IMG/VR virus record: IMGVR_UViG_3300034375_003113
Span: 62,001 to 126,000 of that record
Direction: 5' to 3' (one strand)
Source: a virus
DNA length: 64,000 nt
A program made the translations under genes and the position numbers. Positions 17,646-26,013 of the stretch are shown here, one piece after another. Under the pieces are notes generated by a model that made no database searches, was not told where the DNA came from, and saw nothing but the letters and a program-made list of their open reading frames with translations. Position 1 is the first letter of the stretch. Each line of letters starts with the position of its first letter.

Positions 17646-19285
17646 TAAAATGATTTGTTAAAACCTAAAGTAAACTTTCTACCTTCTTGTGAGAAACCAT
17701 GAGGTGATTCATACTTCTCATTCAATAGATTGTTTAGACTTACACCAAAATTAAATCCATGATAGTTATAACCTAGATTTAAATCAACTAAATGTGTTTC
17801 TGGCATTGATATTGTAGACCAGTTTGAGTTATGTATATCTAAATGTTTACCTTTGTATTTGTAGTTAGTAGTTAAAGTAAAGTTATTTTCAAACTTCTTA
17901 TTGTGAATAAAACCAAGTGACCATTCTGGTCTTCTTAATGATAATACATCTTTTGTTTTACTTGTTAAATTACTTGCAAAAAGTTTCCAATCACCTGTAT
18001 TATATGACATCTCTACACCATTTGTATTCAGATCACCTATATCATTTTGAAAGATAGTAGTAGCAAAGTTATTTTTAGTTAACGTTACCTCTTGTGAGTC
18101 ACCATATACTACATCGCTGTATAATGTTTTATCTTTATATGACGTTGAGTGACTACCACTTATACTTAAACCATCGTCTAATTCTTGTAAGAATCCTATT
18201 TTATAAGTTTCATGGTCTTCATCAAATCTATGATGATATGATAATATGTTGTATGAAAAATTAAAGAAGTATCCCATGCCATGATTTCTACCTGTGTTTT
18301 CTGACCATGCAGATTTACCATAATTTTCATCATGTTTATAATCAAAACCTATTCCCCAATTTTGTCTTTGATGAACACCTCTTAACGACCAATTTTGACT
18401 ATCATAATTAGCGTCATCATAAATTCTTTCATATTCGTGTGTATGAAAAGTTAAACTATTATTAAAGTAATCTATACCTGTTTGAAAAGCATAAAAACTA
18501 TTATCAGACCATTTGTCATCTTGTACAGCAAGACTATGACCATCAATATCTGTAAACGTATTTCTTGTAAACCAAGATGCTCGCCAATGTATCATATCAT
18601 ACCATTTACTTACATTGACACCTATAGTCTGATTTTTTGTACCGTCTTTTTCATCAGCACCTGATAAAGCAGAAACATTTTTAGACTCATGTTCACCTGC
18701 TGAAACAGATATATCAAAGTCATTTAATCTAGTATAATAATTACCACTTATAGTTTTATCATTACCATTACCTGATACATTATATCTTTTATCGTAATCT
18801 ACAGTTGTTATAAAATTAATTGCACCACCTACAGCGTCTGCACCCCAATGAGCACCTGCACCACCTTTATATACATTTATTTGTACAACGTTAAACATAA
18901 AGTCTTGCCCAACGTCAAATGCACCTGTAGGTGTTGATGTATCATTGATAGGTATACCATTCAATAAAACTAAAGTGTGATTAGAGTTTGTACCTCTTAA
19001 AAATACAGAACCAGTTTGTCCTTTTGGTCCTGATTGTGTAACGTCTAGTGTTGATACGTAATTTAAAACACTTGGTAAATCAATTAGATTGTGTTCTCTT
19101 ATTTCTGTTTTTGTAATTGTTGTTGTAGGTGTTATTCTATCACCTAATGCGTTTGAATTATTTAAGCTACCTACAGGAATCACTATACAAGGTGGGTCAT
19201 CATCCCAACTACAATCAAAACGATTGTCTTCAGCGAAAGTTTTTGTAGATACAAATAAAAATAATAATATAATCAATAATCTCAT
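17645..19285 (-). CDS. BtuB-like TonB-dependent outer-membrane receptor
   Basis: 546 aa with a signal peptide (1-18, TKTFA). The plug domain has LPSVLNYVSTLDVTQSGPKGQTG, SVFLRGTNSNHTLVLLNGIPIND, VVQINVYKGGAGAHWGADAVGGAINFIT; these closely follow the corresponding BtuB segments. A barrel of aromatic-rich strands follows, ending in NLLNEKYESPHGFSQEGRKFTLGFNKSF, with the C-terminal Phe of outer-membrane barrels. A possible TonB box is IVIPVGSL near residue 34. Length is close to BtuB (about 600 aa), so it looks intact. An AGGAT ribosome site precedes the ATG. BtuB imports cobalamin; here substrate is inferred only. A phage gene for an intact receptor is rare. Confidence 0.85.
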   Translation of the reverse strand: MRLLIILLFLFVSTKTFAEDNRFDCSWDDDPPCIVIPVGSLNNSNALGDRITPTTTITKTEIREHNLIDLPSVLNYVSTLDVTQSGPKGQTGSVFLRGTNSNHTLVLLNGIPINDTSTPTGAFDVGQDFMFNVVQINVYKGGAGAHWGADAVGGAINFITTVDYDKRYNVSGNGNDKTISGNYYTRLNDFDISVSAGEHESKNVSALSGADEKDGTKNQTIGVNVSKWYDMIHWRASWFTRNTFTDIDGHSLAVQDDKWSDNSFYAFQTGIDYFNNSLTFHTHEYERIYDDANYDSQNWSLRGVHQRQNWGIGFDYKHDENYGKSAWSENTGRNHGMGYFFNFSYNILSYHHRFDEDHETYKIGFLQELDDGLSISGSHSTSYKDKTLYSDVVYGDSQEVTLTKNNFATTIFQNDIGDLNTNGVEMSYNTGDWKLFASNLTSKTKDVLSLRRPEWSLGFIHNKKFENNFTLTTNYKYKGKHLDIHNSNWSTISMPETHLVDLNLGYNYHGFNFGVSLNNLLNEKYESPHGFSQEGRKFTLGFNKSF

Positions 19286-19293
19286 AATTTATC

Positions 19294-19950
19294 CTATAGT
19301 AGTTTTTTATATTTAGGCGTTTGTTTACCTGTTATTTTTGCAATTGTTCTAGGCCATGGTCCTGTGTTAGCAGTACTATGTGGTATGTTTGCCCAATCAA
19401 ACCATACTACATCACCTGCTTTCCATGGTGGTACATATGTATTCCCAAATTGAATAATATGACCTGGTTTCCAATCTTCTAACATAACAAAAACTCTACC
19501 CCATTCAGGATCAGTTGCTCTGCTTGATGATTGATCTTTTCTCTCTTTTCTTAAACCTGTTAAACTATCAATATGTAAATGTAACATCATACCTGTAGTT
19601 TGAGTTTGTATATTTACCTGTGCGTCTTCTAAACCTAACTTGTCTGCTAGACCACACAATATAGGACACTCTTTCTTTGTTGCAGTCCACATTCTGTAGA
19701 TTACAAAGTCTTTAGGTATACCCCAATCTTCTACTAGTTTATTTTCATACTCATAATCAAAATGATCGCCACCTGGTTTTACAGGACTAGGCCAATAGAA
19801 ATCATATTGTTGCTTGTTTGCATATTCTAATTCCTTTGACCAGTCCTCATAAATGTTTGTAACTGTCTTAAAGTATTTACCATGATCGCTTTCTCTAAAA
19901 GGATTGAAATCATAGTTACTTTGTTTAACAGTTATATCCCACCTGTTCAT
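19294..19950 (-). CDS. Fe(II)/2-oxoglutarate oxygenase-like protein 1
   Basis: 218 aa from ATG 19950, which overlaps the upstream stop as ATGA; an upstream in-frame TTG at 19962 is less likely. The facial triad of a double-stranded beta-helix oxygenase is visible: H126-L-D128 pattern in MMLHLHIDSL, H191 in NIPHSTANTGP, and R201 as the likely 2-oxoglutarate anchor. The PGHIIQFGNTYVPPWKAGDVVWFDW strand segment is typical of the fold. It differs most from the other five oxygenase-like proteins of the operon. The substrate could be a protein side chain or a small molecule. The TonB receptor follows after 8 nt. Confidence 0.7.
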   Translation of the reverse strand: MNRWDITVKQSNYDFNPFRESDHGKYFKTVTNIYEDWSKELEYANKQQYDFYWPSPVKPGGDHFDYEYENKLVEDWGIPKDFVIYRMWTATKKECPILCGLADKLGLEDAQVNIQTQTTGMMLHLHIDSLTGLRKERKDQSSSRATDPEWGRVFVMLEDWKPGHIIQFGNTYVPPWKAGDVVWFDWANIPHSTANTGPWPRTIAKITGKQTPKYKKLL

Positions 19951-20513
19951 GCCATACTCCAAAACGCTTTGTTGTTTGTAAACAAAGTACCGTTGTTATA
20001 TTTTGATCTAACTCTGGCAAACCAATACTTAATATCAACAACAAAAGTAATTCTATCGTTTGTATTATCTAAAGATTTGATTGTTCCGTGCATGTAATTC
20101 GCACTATAAATTATAGGCGTATTATTCGTATGTTCTACTCTTTCTACAACTTGGTCAAATTGATCTATAAAGATAACAGGCGACTTTGACCAATCGTTAT
20201 CTTCTTCATCACATATAACAGGAAATTGTAGTTTAGTAAAATTTTCAAAATCCCAATGGTTAGGTATACCACCTGGATGTACTCTACTGAAATATACTCT
20301 CGTTTCATCTATATCAGCATTTATGTTTTCTTTTAGTAGTCTGTAAAATTCATGGTTACGATCAAACGTGCTGTTTTCATCAATAGGCCAATACTGTGGT
20401 AACTTATCTTGTCTATGTACCCACTTTGTTTGATCTACTGTTTTGTATAGATCAACTAACATATCTAAATTAAATTTCATTTTATCTGCTTGTATAGAAT
20501 AGAAATTAGTCAT
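19947..20513 (-). CDS. Fe(II)/2-oxoglutarate oxygenase-like protein 2
   Basis: 188 aa from ATG 20513, which overlaps the upstream stop by 8 nt; the in-frame GTG at 20522 is an alternative. The HPGGIPNHWDF segment carries H86 and D88, MHGTIK carries H142, and R154 follows in NDRITFVVDI. This H-x-D...H...R layout, after a PGG turn, resembles Asp/Asn beta-hydroxylase-type oxygenases. An inserted acidic loop (CDEEDNDW) is unique to this copy. Adjacent paralogues suggest successive oxidations of one substrate or of several sites. Confidence 0.65.
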   Translation of the reverse strand: MTNFYSIQADKMKFNLDMLVDLYKTVDQTKWVHRQDKLPQYWPIDENSTFDRNHEFYRLLKENINADIDETRVYFSRVHPGGIPNHWDFENFTKLQFPVICDEEDNDWSKSPVIFIDQFDQVVERVEHTNNTPIIYSANYMHGTIKSLDNTNDRITFVVDIKYWFARVRSKYNNGTLFTNNKAFWSMA

Positions 20514-21114
20514 TAGATACACCTATGTTTTCTGTATTCTTATTTAACCATGTACCATCAACAGCTTTCTTAAACATTTCTGTAGGATGTGAGTGTATGT
20601 TAACAGAAAATACAACTCTTTCTTCCTCTAAATCTAAAGGTGTAGGTACAGCATGTAAAACTCTGCTATCAAAAAATACAGGTGTACCATTATCATGTAT
20701 CTTACTTTTTTCAAAATTAAATCTTTCTATTTCTGTATAGTTTTCTGTTGCAAATATTTGAGGTGTGAGTTCAAACTTACCTCTTACAGGAAATAATATT
20801 GCACCCCAACGTCTGTGGTCGTAGTGTAAATTTATACCACCTGGTGGTAATTTAGAAAAGAATGCCCATGGTTTTTCACCATGGAATGTTCTTTCTGTAC
20901 TACCGACTTGATCTAAATTCATATTCTCTACAATATCTTTCCACATATTCTCATATGGTATATTTCTACACTCACTAACATTCCATGCTACGCCTGTTCT
21001 ACTAACTCCGTTTACCCAATCACTAGGTTTCAAACTATCTAATACATCTATCAACCATTGTTGATTGTAATAAATGTTATGACATTTGACAAAGAAGTTA
21101 CCTTGTTCAACCAT
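20506..21114 (-). CDS. Fe(II)/2-oxoglutarate oxygenase-like protein 3
   Basis: 202 aa. LPPGGINLHYDHRRWGAILFPV carries H97 and D99, FFDSRVLHAVPTP carries H154, and R166 lies in EERVVFSVNI. The 'W-G/FPVRGKFELTPQIF' block is shared with copies 4 and 6, defining a subfamily. Start overlaps the upstream methyltransferase stop by 8 nt (ATGGTTGA). All expected catalytic residues are present, so it is likely active. Confidence 0.7.
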   Translation of the reverse strand: MVEQGNFFVKCHNIYYNQQWLIDVLDSLKPSDWVNGVSRTGVAWNVSECRNIPYENMWKDIVENMNLDQVGSTERTFHGEKPWAFFSKLPPGGINLHYDHRRWGAILFPVRGKFELTPQIFATENYTEIERFNFEKSKIHDNGTPVFFDSRVLHAVPTPLDLEEERVVFSVNIHSHPTEMFKKAVDGTWLNKNTENIGVSND

Positions 21115-22012
21115 GTGTCATCTCCGTAAATATTCTGTACATAGGTGGTCTGTATAAATTACAATGGTCGTAATCAACTTTGTTTATTTTTAAACCTACA
21201 TGACCTGCAAGTGTATTTACAGCATGTTCAGTCCAGTTAAAGTACCATGTGTACTTCCAGTTTCTATCATAAAAATAAAACGCACTATTTTTTTGTGCAT
21301 GTTCTAAATCGCCATGTATCCAAGTATGACCATGTGGGTGATCTGGTTGAAATACTTTATAGTAATTATGAACATGTGACCATAATAATAGACCACTAGG
21401 TGCTAAACAATTCTTTAACGTCATAAAGTTTCTATATTGTTCATCATACGTATACCAGTTTTGAGGACCAAAACATATAATTACATCCCATTTTATATCA
21501 TCAGCAGGTTTAAAATCTGCTTGACTACAGATTATGTCTGCTTCTTTTCTATATGGATCAACGCCTGTAACATTATTTAAATGTTTCTTATATTCATTTA
21601 CACCACAACCCATATCTAATATTGTTAAATTAGGTCTTTCTTTTTGCATTGCTTGTAATCTTTTAACAAGAGCTTCACCTCTTATATTCCATTTGTTTGT
21701 AATAGGTTTATCGTTTACATCTTTTATTTCACCTACGACACCTGTTGTACTTGTGCCATTTTCTGCTACAAAGTAATTACTTTGATATTGTTTATCTATT
21801 TCTTTTACGAAATCGCCCATTGTTTTATCGTGCCAATCCATTATACCACCTAGATGTATAGGGTATTCTTTATCTCTTACTGTCATAGAAAATTCTTTTT
21901 GACAAGCAAGAATAAAATCCATTGTAAAAGGTAATTGATTGATAGGGCTATCTACTGATATGTTCCAGTAAAATAATTCTTCTACTTTATTCCATATTAA
22001 TTTGTTTATCAT
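21107..22012 (-). CDS. SAM-dependent methyltransferase
   Basis: 301 aa from ATG 22012 (ATGA overlap with the upstream stop; an in-frame TTG lies at 22024). The SAM-binding motif is LTILDMGCGVNEYKKHL (residues 129-145), followed by VTGVDPY, the acidic loop residue D152, and KWDVIICFGPQNWYTYDEQYRNFM as motif III region. The 130-residue N-terminal extension before the Rossmann domain and an aromatic/His-rich C-terminal half (HVHNYYKVFQPDHPHGHTW) are unusual and may form the substrate pocket. Histidines could bind metal. Substrate unknown. It sits between an oxygenase and a cobalamin radical SAM enzyme. Confidence 0.75.
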   Translation of the reverse strand: MINKLIWNKVEELFYWNISVDSPINQLPFTMDFILACQKEFSMTVRDKEYPIHLGGIMDWHDKTMGDFVKEIDKQYQSNYFVAENGTSTTGVVGEIKDVNDKPITNKWNIRGEALVKRLQAMQKERPNLTILDMGCGVNEYKKHLNNVTGVDPYRKEADIICSQADFKPADDIKWDVIICFGPQNWYTYDEQYRNFMTLKNCLAPSGLLLWSHVHNYYKVFQPDHPHGHTWIHGDLEHAQKNSAFYFYDRNWKYTWYFNWTEHAVNTLAGHVGLKINKVDYDHCNLYRPPMYRIFTEMTHG

Positions 22013-23673
22013 TTTATTCTCCAAGACTCACTAAATCTACCTCTAACGTGTATATCTCTGAGCCATTCCATCTTATCGTCAATAGGTCTGAAATCTTTTT
22101 TGTTGCGATCAATAATCTCATCATATTCTGGATACATTTCTTTGAACACATCAAATATATTATTCTCGGTATAGAACAAGTGAGAATAAGCTGTATCTGT
22201 ATAATAATTTATATCTTTATTAAGTATCTTATATCCAATGTCTTTGTACTCATTAAGTGCTTTAAAATAATGTTCTCTAACATCTAGTTTGTGTTTCATA
22301 AATGTTTTGTTTTTAAATAGTTTTGAATATATGTCTTTAAATAATTCACTTCTATTACCATTAATTTCATAATAACAATCAGCATGATACTTTGCTAGAC
22401 CATACCAGTACATTGGTATTAAGAAACTTCTACTATAAAAGAAACCTTCAAAGACTTGATCTCTTGTCATCTTATCTGTTGCAACAGCAATCTCATCTAT
22501 TACATCATTGTTATATGGCTTTGCAGTACCTTTAATATTTTGCCATATCATTTCAGGAAAACCTGTGTTAAATTCTGTATTACTTAATCTACTTAAAGTA
22601 TTAATCTGTATCATATCAAATGGTGCAGGCATGTCAACTATTTCGTGTAGACCATACTTAAATGTTTCTAAACTATCACCAGGCAAAGGAAAGATTAATT
22701 CTGTATATGATGAAACACCTTTGTCTTTTAAATTCTTTATGATAGGTTTGAAACTCTTAATATCAAACGCATTTCTTCTATTGACATTATCTAAAGTTTC
22801 AGGATTTGTAGATTGTAAACTAAAACCAAAAGTGTCATCTACATTTGCGTCTTGCAATTTCTTTGCTAACTTCATTATCTTTTCACCATGTGTCTTAGCC
22901 CACGTAGGCATAAATCTACCATTGAATTTACCTGCCTTCTTTTGTTCTACTACAAAATCTACAAGTTTTTCATCTCTAGGAAATATACCAAAGTTACTAT
23001 CTGCTACATCTATAGCAGTTACATTTCTATCACACATCCATTTTAGTTCTTTTAAACATTTTTCTGTTTCAAACATTTGTATCTTTGTATATTTCTTATG
23101 GCCTATGTCACAGAAAGAACAAGTATAAGGACAACCTCTATTGCCTTCAAAGATTGCTCTGACTTTTTGTGTGTTGCCTTCTAGTAAACTATCAAAGAAA
23201 CCATTAAGATAAGGACTAGGTATCATTTTAGGGTCGGCATATTCTGCCTCGGCTGCATTGTTAAAGTCTTTTGTAACAACACCTGGTATGTTAAGTTCAT
23301 CATCTACTAGTAATCTTCTCATTGTTTCTTCACCATAGTATGCTAACACAGCGTCTATTTCAGGATGTTTTTTACACCATTCTGATGTATATTGTGGTTC
23401 AGGTCCACCTACAACTATTCTACATTTAGGATACTTCTTTTTTATTTCTTTCAATGCGTCATATGTTATTTTCCAGTTCCACATATAACAACTTGCAGCT
23501 ATAAAATCAGGTTCAACTATATCAATCTCTTTGTTCCACCATACACCTGCAAGTTTATATTTCTTTCGTACTTCTTCAAACTGATTACAATAAGACCAGA
23601 TCGTACCTACTGCTTGTGGCAGATAGGCTGCGTCTGTACCTAAAGGTATCTGTAGAAAATAGAAGTTACGCAT
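22009..23673 (-). CDS. Cobalamin-binding radical SAM enzyme A
   Basis: 554 aa from ATG 23673, 8-nt overlap (ATGCGTAA) with the upstream oxygenase; an in-frame start at 23745 would overlap far more and is rejected. Residues 1-130 form a B12-binding-type Rossmann domain (PDFIAASCYMWNWKITYDAL; CRIVVGGPEPQYTSEW; VLAYYGEETMRRLL). The radical SAM cluster motif is GNRGCPYTCSFC with C181, C185 and C188. A long C-terminal region (about 200 aa) follows the barrel. Class B members methylate unactivated carbons or rearrange rings. Its paralogue is at 26010-27860, which shares the IPSPYL-G linker. It needs SAM, an electron donor and probably cobalamin. Confidence 0.85.
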   Translation of the reverse strand: MRNFYFLQIPLGTDAAYLPQAVGTIWSYCNQFEEVRKKYKLAGVWWNKEIDIVEPDFIAASCYMWNWKITYDALKEIKKKYPKCRIVVGGPEPQYTSEWCKKHPEIDAVLAYYGEETMRRLLVDDELNIPGVVTKDFNNAAEAEYADPKMIPSPYLNGFFDSLLEGNTQKVRAIFEGNRGCPYTCSFCDIGHKKYTKIQMFETEKCLKELKWMCDRNVTAIDVADSNFGIFPRDEKLVDFVVEQKKAGKFNGRFMPTWAKTHGEKIMKLAKKLQDANVDDTFGFSLQSTNPETLDNVNRRNAFDIKSFKPIIKNLKDKGVSSYTELIFPLPGDSLETFKYGLHEIVDMPAPFDMIQINTLSRLSNTEFNTGFPEMIWQNIKGTAKPYNNDVIDEIAVATDKMTRDQVFEGFFYSRSFLIPMYWYGLAKYHADCYYEINGNRSELFKDIYSKLFKNKTFMKHKLDVREHYFKALNEYKDIGYKILNKDINYYTDTAYSHLFYTENNIFDVFKEMYPEYDEIIDRNKKDFRPIDDKMEWLRDIHVRGRFSESWRIK

Positions 23674-24199
23674 TTTTGAAATTCTTTGTGTCTGTCCATA
23701 TAGTTTTGTTGTCAATCTTTGCAAACAATTTATCAACCCACTCAAATAAATCCATCATCAATACCCATCTAGGTCCTGTATCAGTTAACTGTCTAGGTAC
23801 AGCGTGTAACATACGTGTATTGAATATAACAGGACTATCAACTACGAATGACTCTACTGGATGATTGAATTGATCGTAAAAGTATTGAGGTGTATTTTCA
23901 AAATCACCTTTCAAAGGTATACCTAGATTGCCCCATTTGTTGTGGTCAATATGGTTTACTAACCCACCAGGTTTCACATTACTAATAAAAAATGATGGTC
24001 TTTTAAATTCTGTATTTAGACCTTCATACAATTCATTTAGTATAGGAAACTGTTTAGGGTTTAAAGGTAGTTCTTCAACATTCCAAAGTAAACCATTTTG
24101 ATCGTACCCTTGTCTCCATGTTGCTCTTTCAGCATATTCAATTATCTCATTGAAAACGTTTTTATCGTATTGTAATTTAAATTTTTTATGATACCACAT
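23666..24199 (-). CDS. Fe(II)/2-oxoglutarate oxygenase-like protein 4
   Basis: 177 aa, the shortest copy. VKPGGLVNHIDHNKWGNLGIPL carries H83 and D85, FNTRMLHAVPRQ carries H132, and R144 lies in GPRWVLMMDL. The GDFENTPQYFYDQF block aligns with copies 3 and 6. Start overlaps the upstream stop as TAATG. The triad and anchor Arg are intact. Confidence 0.7.
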   Translation of the reverse strand: MWYHKKFKLQYDKNVFNEIIEYAERATWRQGYDQNGLLWNVEELPLNPKQFPILNELYEGLNTEFKRPSFFISNVKPGGLVNHIDHNKWGNLGIPLKGDFENTPQYFYDQFNHPVESFVVDSPVIFNTRMLHAVPRQLTDTGPRWVLMMDLFEWVDKLFAKIDNKTIWTDTKNFKNA

Positions 24200-24852
24200 T
24201 ACGCATACCTATATTGTTCTATTAATCTTTCAAATAAATGTTCATCAAACTTCATACAAAATACTAACATAATAATATCGTCCGATGTACTAAAAACTGA
24301 ATGTCTTTTGTTTGCGTTAAAGAAAAACATCTGGCCATCTTTAACATCTCTAACTGTATCCTCGTATATAAACTTTAAATCTTTTTTATCACACCTGTTA
24401 ATGAAAGCAATAAATCTTATTTCATCATAACCATATTCTAATTTGTTTACATCATAGTGTTCAGGAAAATAACCACCTGTGTTTAGTTTTAGAAAGTGAC
24501 ATCTCCCTAACCAAGGTTTCCATGGTTCAATGAGTTTCTGTAATTCTTTTGAGTTATCATATACTTCGGTGTATTCTTTTATGTGATGATTTGTAATACT
24601 AGTACCATGTATCTTATTGTATTGTAGTAAACTATCTAAATCAGGTATACCACTTAACTTGCCATCTAAACTTGTTACACTTAATCCCCACCTGTTATTT
24701 GGGTTTCTTAAATTGTAAGGTTTCCATGAGTCTTTGTATGGCTCAAGGTCTTTCATTATCTGTCTAGTATTAATGTGTTGTTTCATTTGCAACCAATCAC
24801 CCATAGTAGAAAGTCTTTGAAGCGCTTTGTTTGTTCTATCTACACTGCTCAT
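24199..24852 (-). CDS. Fe(II)/2-oxoglutarate oxygenase-like protein 5
   Basis: 217 aa. LNTGGYFPEHYDVNKLEYGYDEIRFIAF carries H132 and D134, and FFFNANKRHSVFSTSDDIIMLVF carries H184. The arginine normally found about 10-12 residues after the second histidine is absent (SDDIIML instead). Either another residue such as R146 anchors the co-substrate or the protein has a different role. It is the most divergent in the N-terminal half. Overlaps upstream stop as ATGA. Confidence 0.6.
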   Translation of the reverse strand: MSSVDRTNKALQRLSTMGDWLQMKQHINTRQIMKDLEPYKDSWKPYNLRNPNNRWGLSVTSLDGKLSGIPDLDSLLQYNKIHGTSITNHHIKEYTEVYDNSKELQKLIEPWKPWLGRCHFLKLNTGGYFPEHYDVNKLEYGYDEIRFIAFINRCDKKDLKFIYEDTVRDVKDGQMFFFNANKRHSVFSTSDDIIMLVFCMKFDEHLFERLIEQYRYA

Positions 24853-25505
24853 ATAAATTTTATCCTTTTGTTTTTTTCATTCTGTTCCCAGTTTACTAAC
24901 GTACCATCTAGTAATCTTTTTTCTATATCTTCATAACTATTATGTCGCCAAGCACAAGTTATAATAATTCTATTTTTTTCTGTCTTGTTTTCTACACCAT
25001 GTATTTCAGGACCTTTAAATATCCAAGGTGCAAATTCATTTGTAATATCATTTTTCTCATATGTCATTCTATACTTTTCTGTACTTCTATCAAAACTATC
25101 ATAGAAAACTTGTGGACTTGTATCACTAAACTCACCTCGTATTGCAAAGTTTAAAGCAGTAGGTCTGTTTCTATCTTGGTGTGGTGGTGCACCACCTATT
25201 GCTGTTTGTGTGTACAATACAGTATCAAAAGATATTGCAGGTGTAAAAAGATTTATCAACTCATAATGAAACTCACTAAAAGGATAGTTTTTACATTCTC
25301 GTCTAGCATTAAATGCCTCTTGTACAGTCCATCTTATATGACCACAATCAAACAGATACCAATTGTTTTCGTCTATATTCTCTAAATGATTTAATAGATA
25401 TTCTCTATCGTACCAAAGAGTTTTTAGCTCACGACAATACGGTGCTGATCTTGTTTCTTCCAAGGACGTCAACCTTATCTCTGGCGTCATCATTAAACCT
25501 TTCAT
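24849..25505 (-). CDS. Fe(II)/2-oxoglutarate oxygenase-like protein 6
   Basis: 218 aa from ATG 25505 (other in-frame ATGs at 25493 and 25490). IGGAPPHQDRNRPTALNFAIRG carries H109 and D111, KGPEIHGVENKT carries H169, and R179 lies in KNRIIITCAW. The GEFSDTSPQVFYDSFDRSTEKY block aligns with copies 3 and 4. Its first 64-77 nt lie inside the 3' end of the peroxiredoxin-like gene in another frame. That is long for this operon, where overlaps are mostly 1-8 nt, so either start or upstream stop has shifted. Confidence 0.65.
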   Translation of the reverse strand: MKGLMMTPEIRLTSLEETRSAPYCRELKTLWYDREYLLNHLENIDENNWYLFDCGHIRWTVQEAFNARRECKNYPFSEFHYELINLFTPAISFDTVLYTQTAIGGAPPHQDRNRPTALNFAIRGEFSDTSPQVFYDSFDRSTEKYRMTYEKNDITNEFAPWIFKGPEIHGVENKTEKNRIIITCAWRHNSYEDIEKRLLDGTLVNWEQNEKNKRIKFI

Positions 25506-26013
25506 AATTTGTTTGTATAATTTCTAAATACTTAATCATTGTATCAGCGTCTGATACTTGAAAACACGTCATAGGGTTGTGTGTAAAGTCTTCATACTTA
25601 CAATGTTTCATAATTAGATTGTCTATAATCATAGCGTATCTATGACTACAATTTCCTAATCCTTCTTTACTCATACTCTCTAACATACCTATAGATGTGG
25701 CCCAATCACCATTAGGGTCAGGTAAGTTTTTTAGGTACGATAAATTTTCTGATTTGTGATATGCGTTTTGTACGTAACAATTATCAACACTTGTAAAATA
25801 TACTTCATCAATACCTAGTTCTCTTATCTTGCTGTAATAGAAGTCGTATGCTTTTAAATGTGTGGCTGCATACTCAACAAGAAATACGCCAGGCAATCCT
25901 ATTAGTAATATCTTTTTATCTTTAAATAATTCGTGTGTAGAATACCAGTTTGTGGCTGCACTATCTTTGTGCATAGTTTTTATATCTGGTATTATATCGC
26001 CAACTCTTATCAT
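25429..26013 (-). CDS. Peroxiredoxin-like protein lacking the peroxidatic cysteine
   Basis: 194 aa from ATG 26013 (ATGA overlap); an upstream start at 26064 would overlap much more. It follows the Prx5/AhpE-type fold: VGDIIPDIKTM, THELFKDKKILLIGLPGVF, HLKAYDFYYSKIRELGIDEVYFTSVDNCYVQNAY, and GLGNCSHRYAMIIDN. In active members the helix after PGVF reads T-P-T-C; here it reads L-V-E-Y, so Tyr48 stands where the catalytic cysteine belongs. Peroxidase activity by the usual route is therefore unlikely. It may have become a binding or scaffold subunit, or act through C78 or a later cysteine. It lies between a radical SAM enzyme and an oxygenase. Confidence 0.7.
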   Translation of the reverse strand: MIRVGDIIPDIKTMHKDSAATNWYSTHELFKDKKILLIGLPGVFLVEYAATHLKAYDFYYSKIRELGIDEVYFTSVDNCYVQNAYHKSENLSYLKNLPDPNGDWATSIGMLESMSKEGLGNCSHRYAMIIDNLIMKHCKYEDFTHNPMTCFQVSDADTMIKYLEIIQTNYERFNDDARDKVDVLGRNKISTVLS

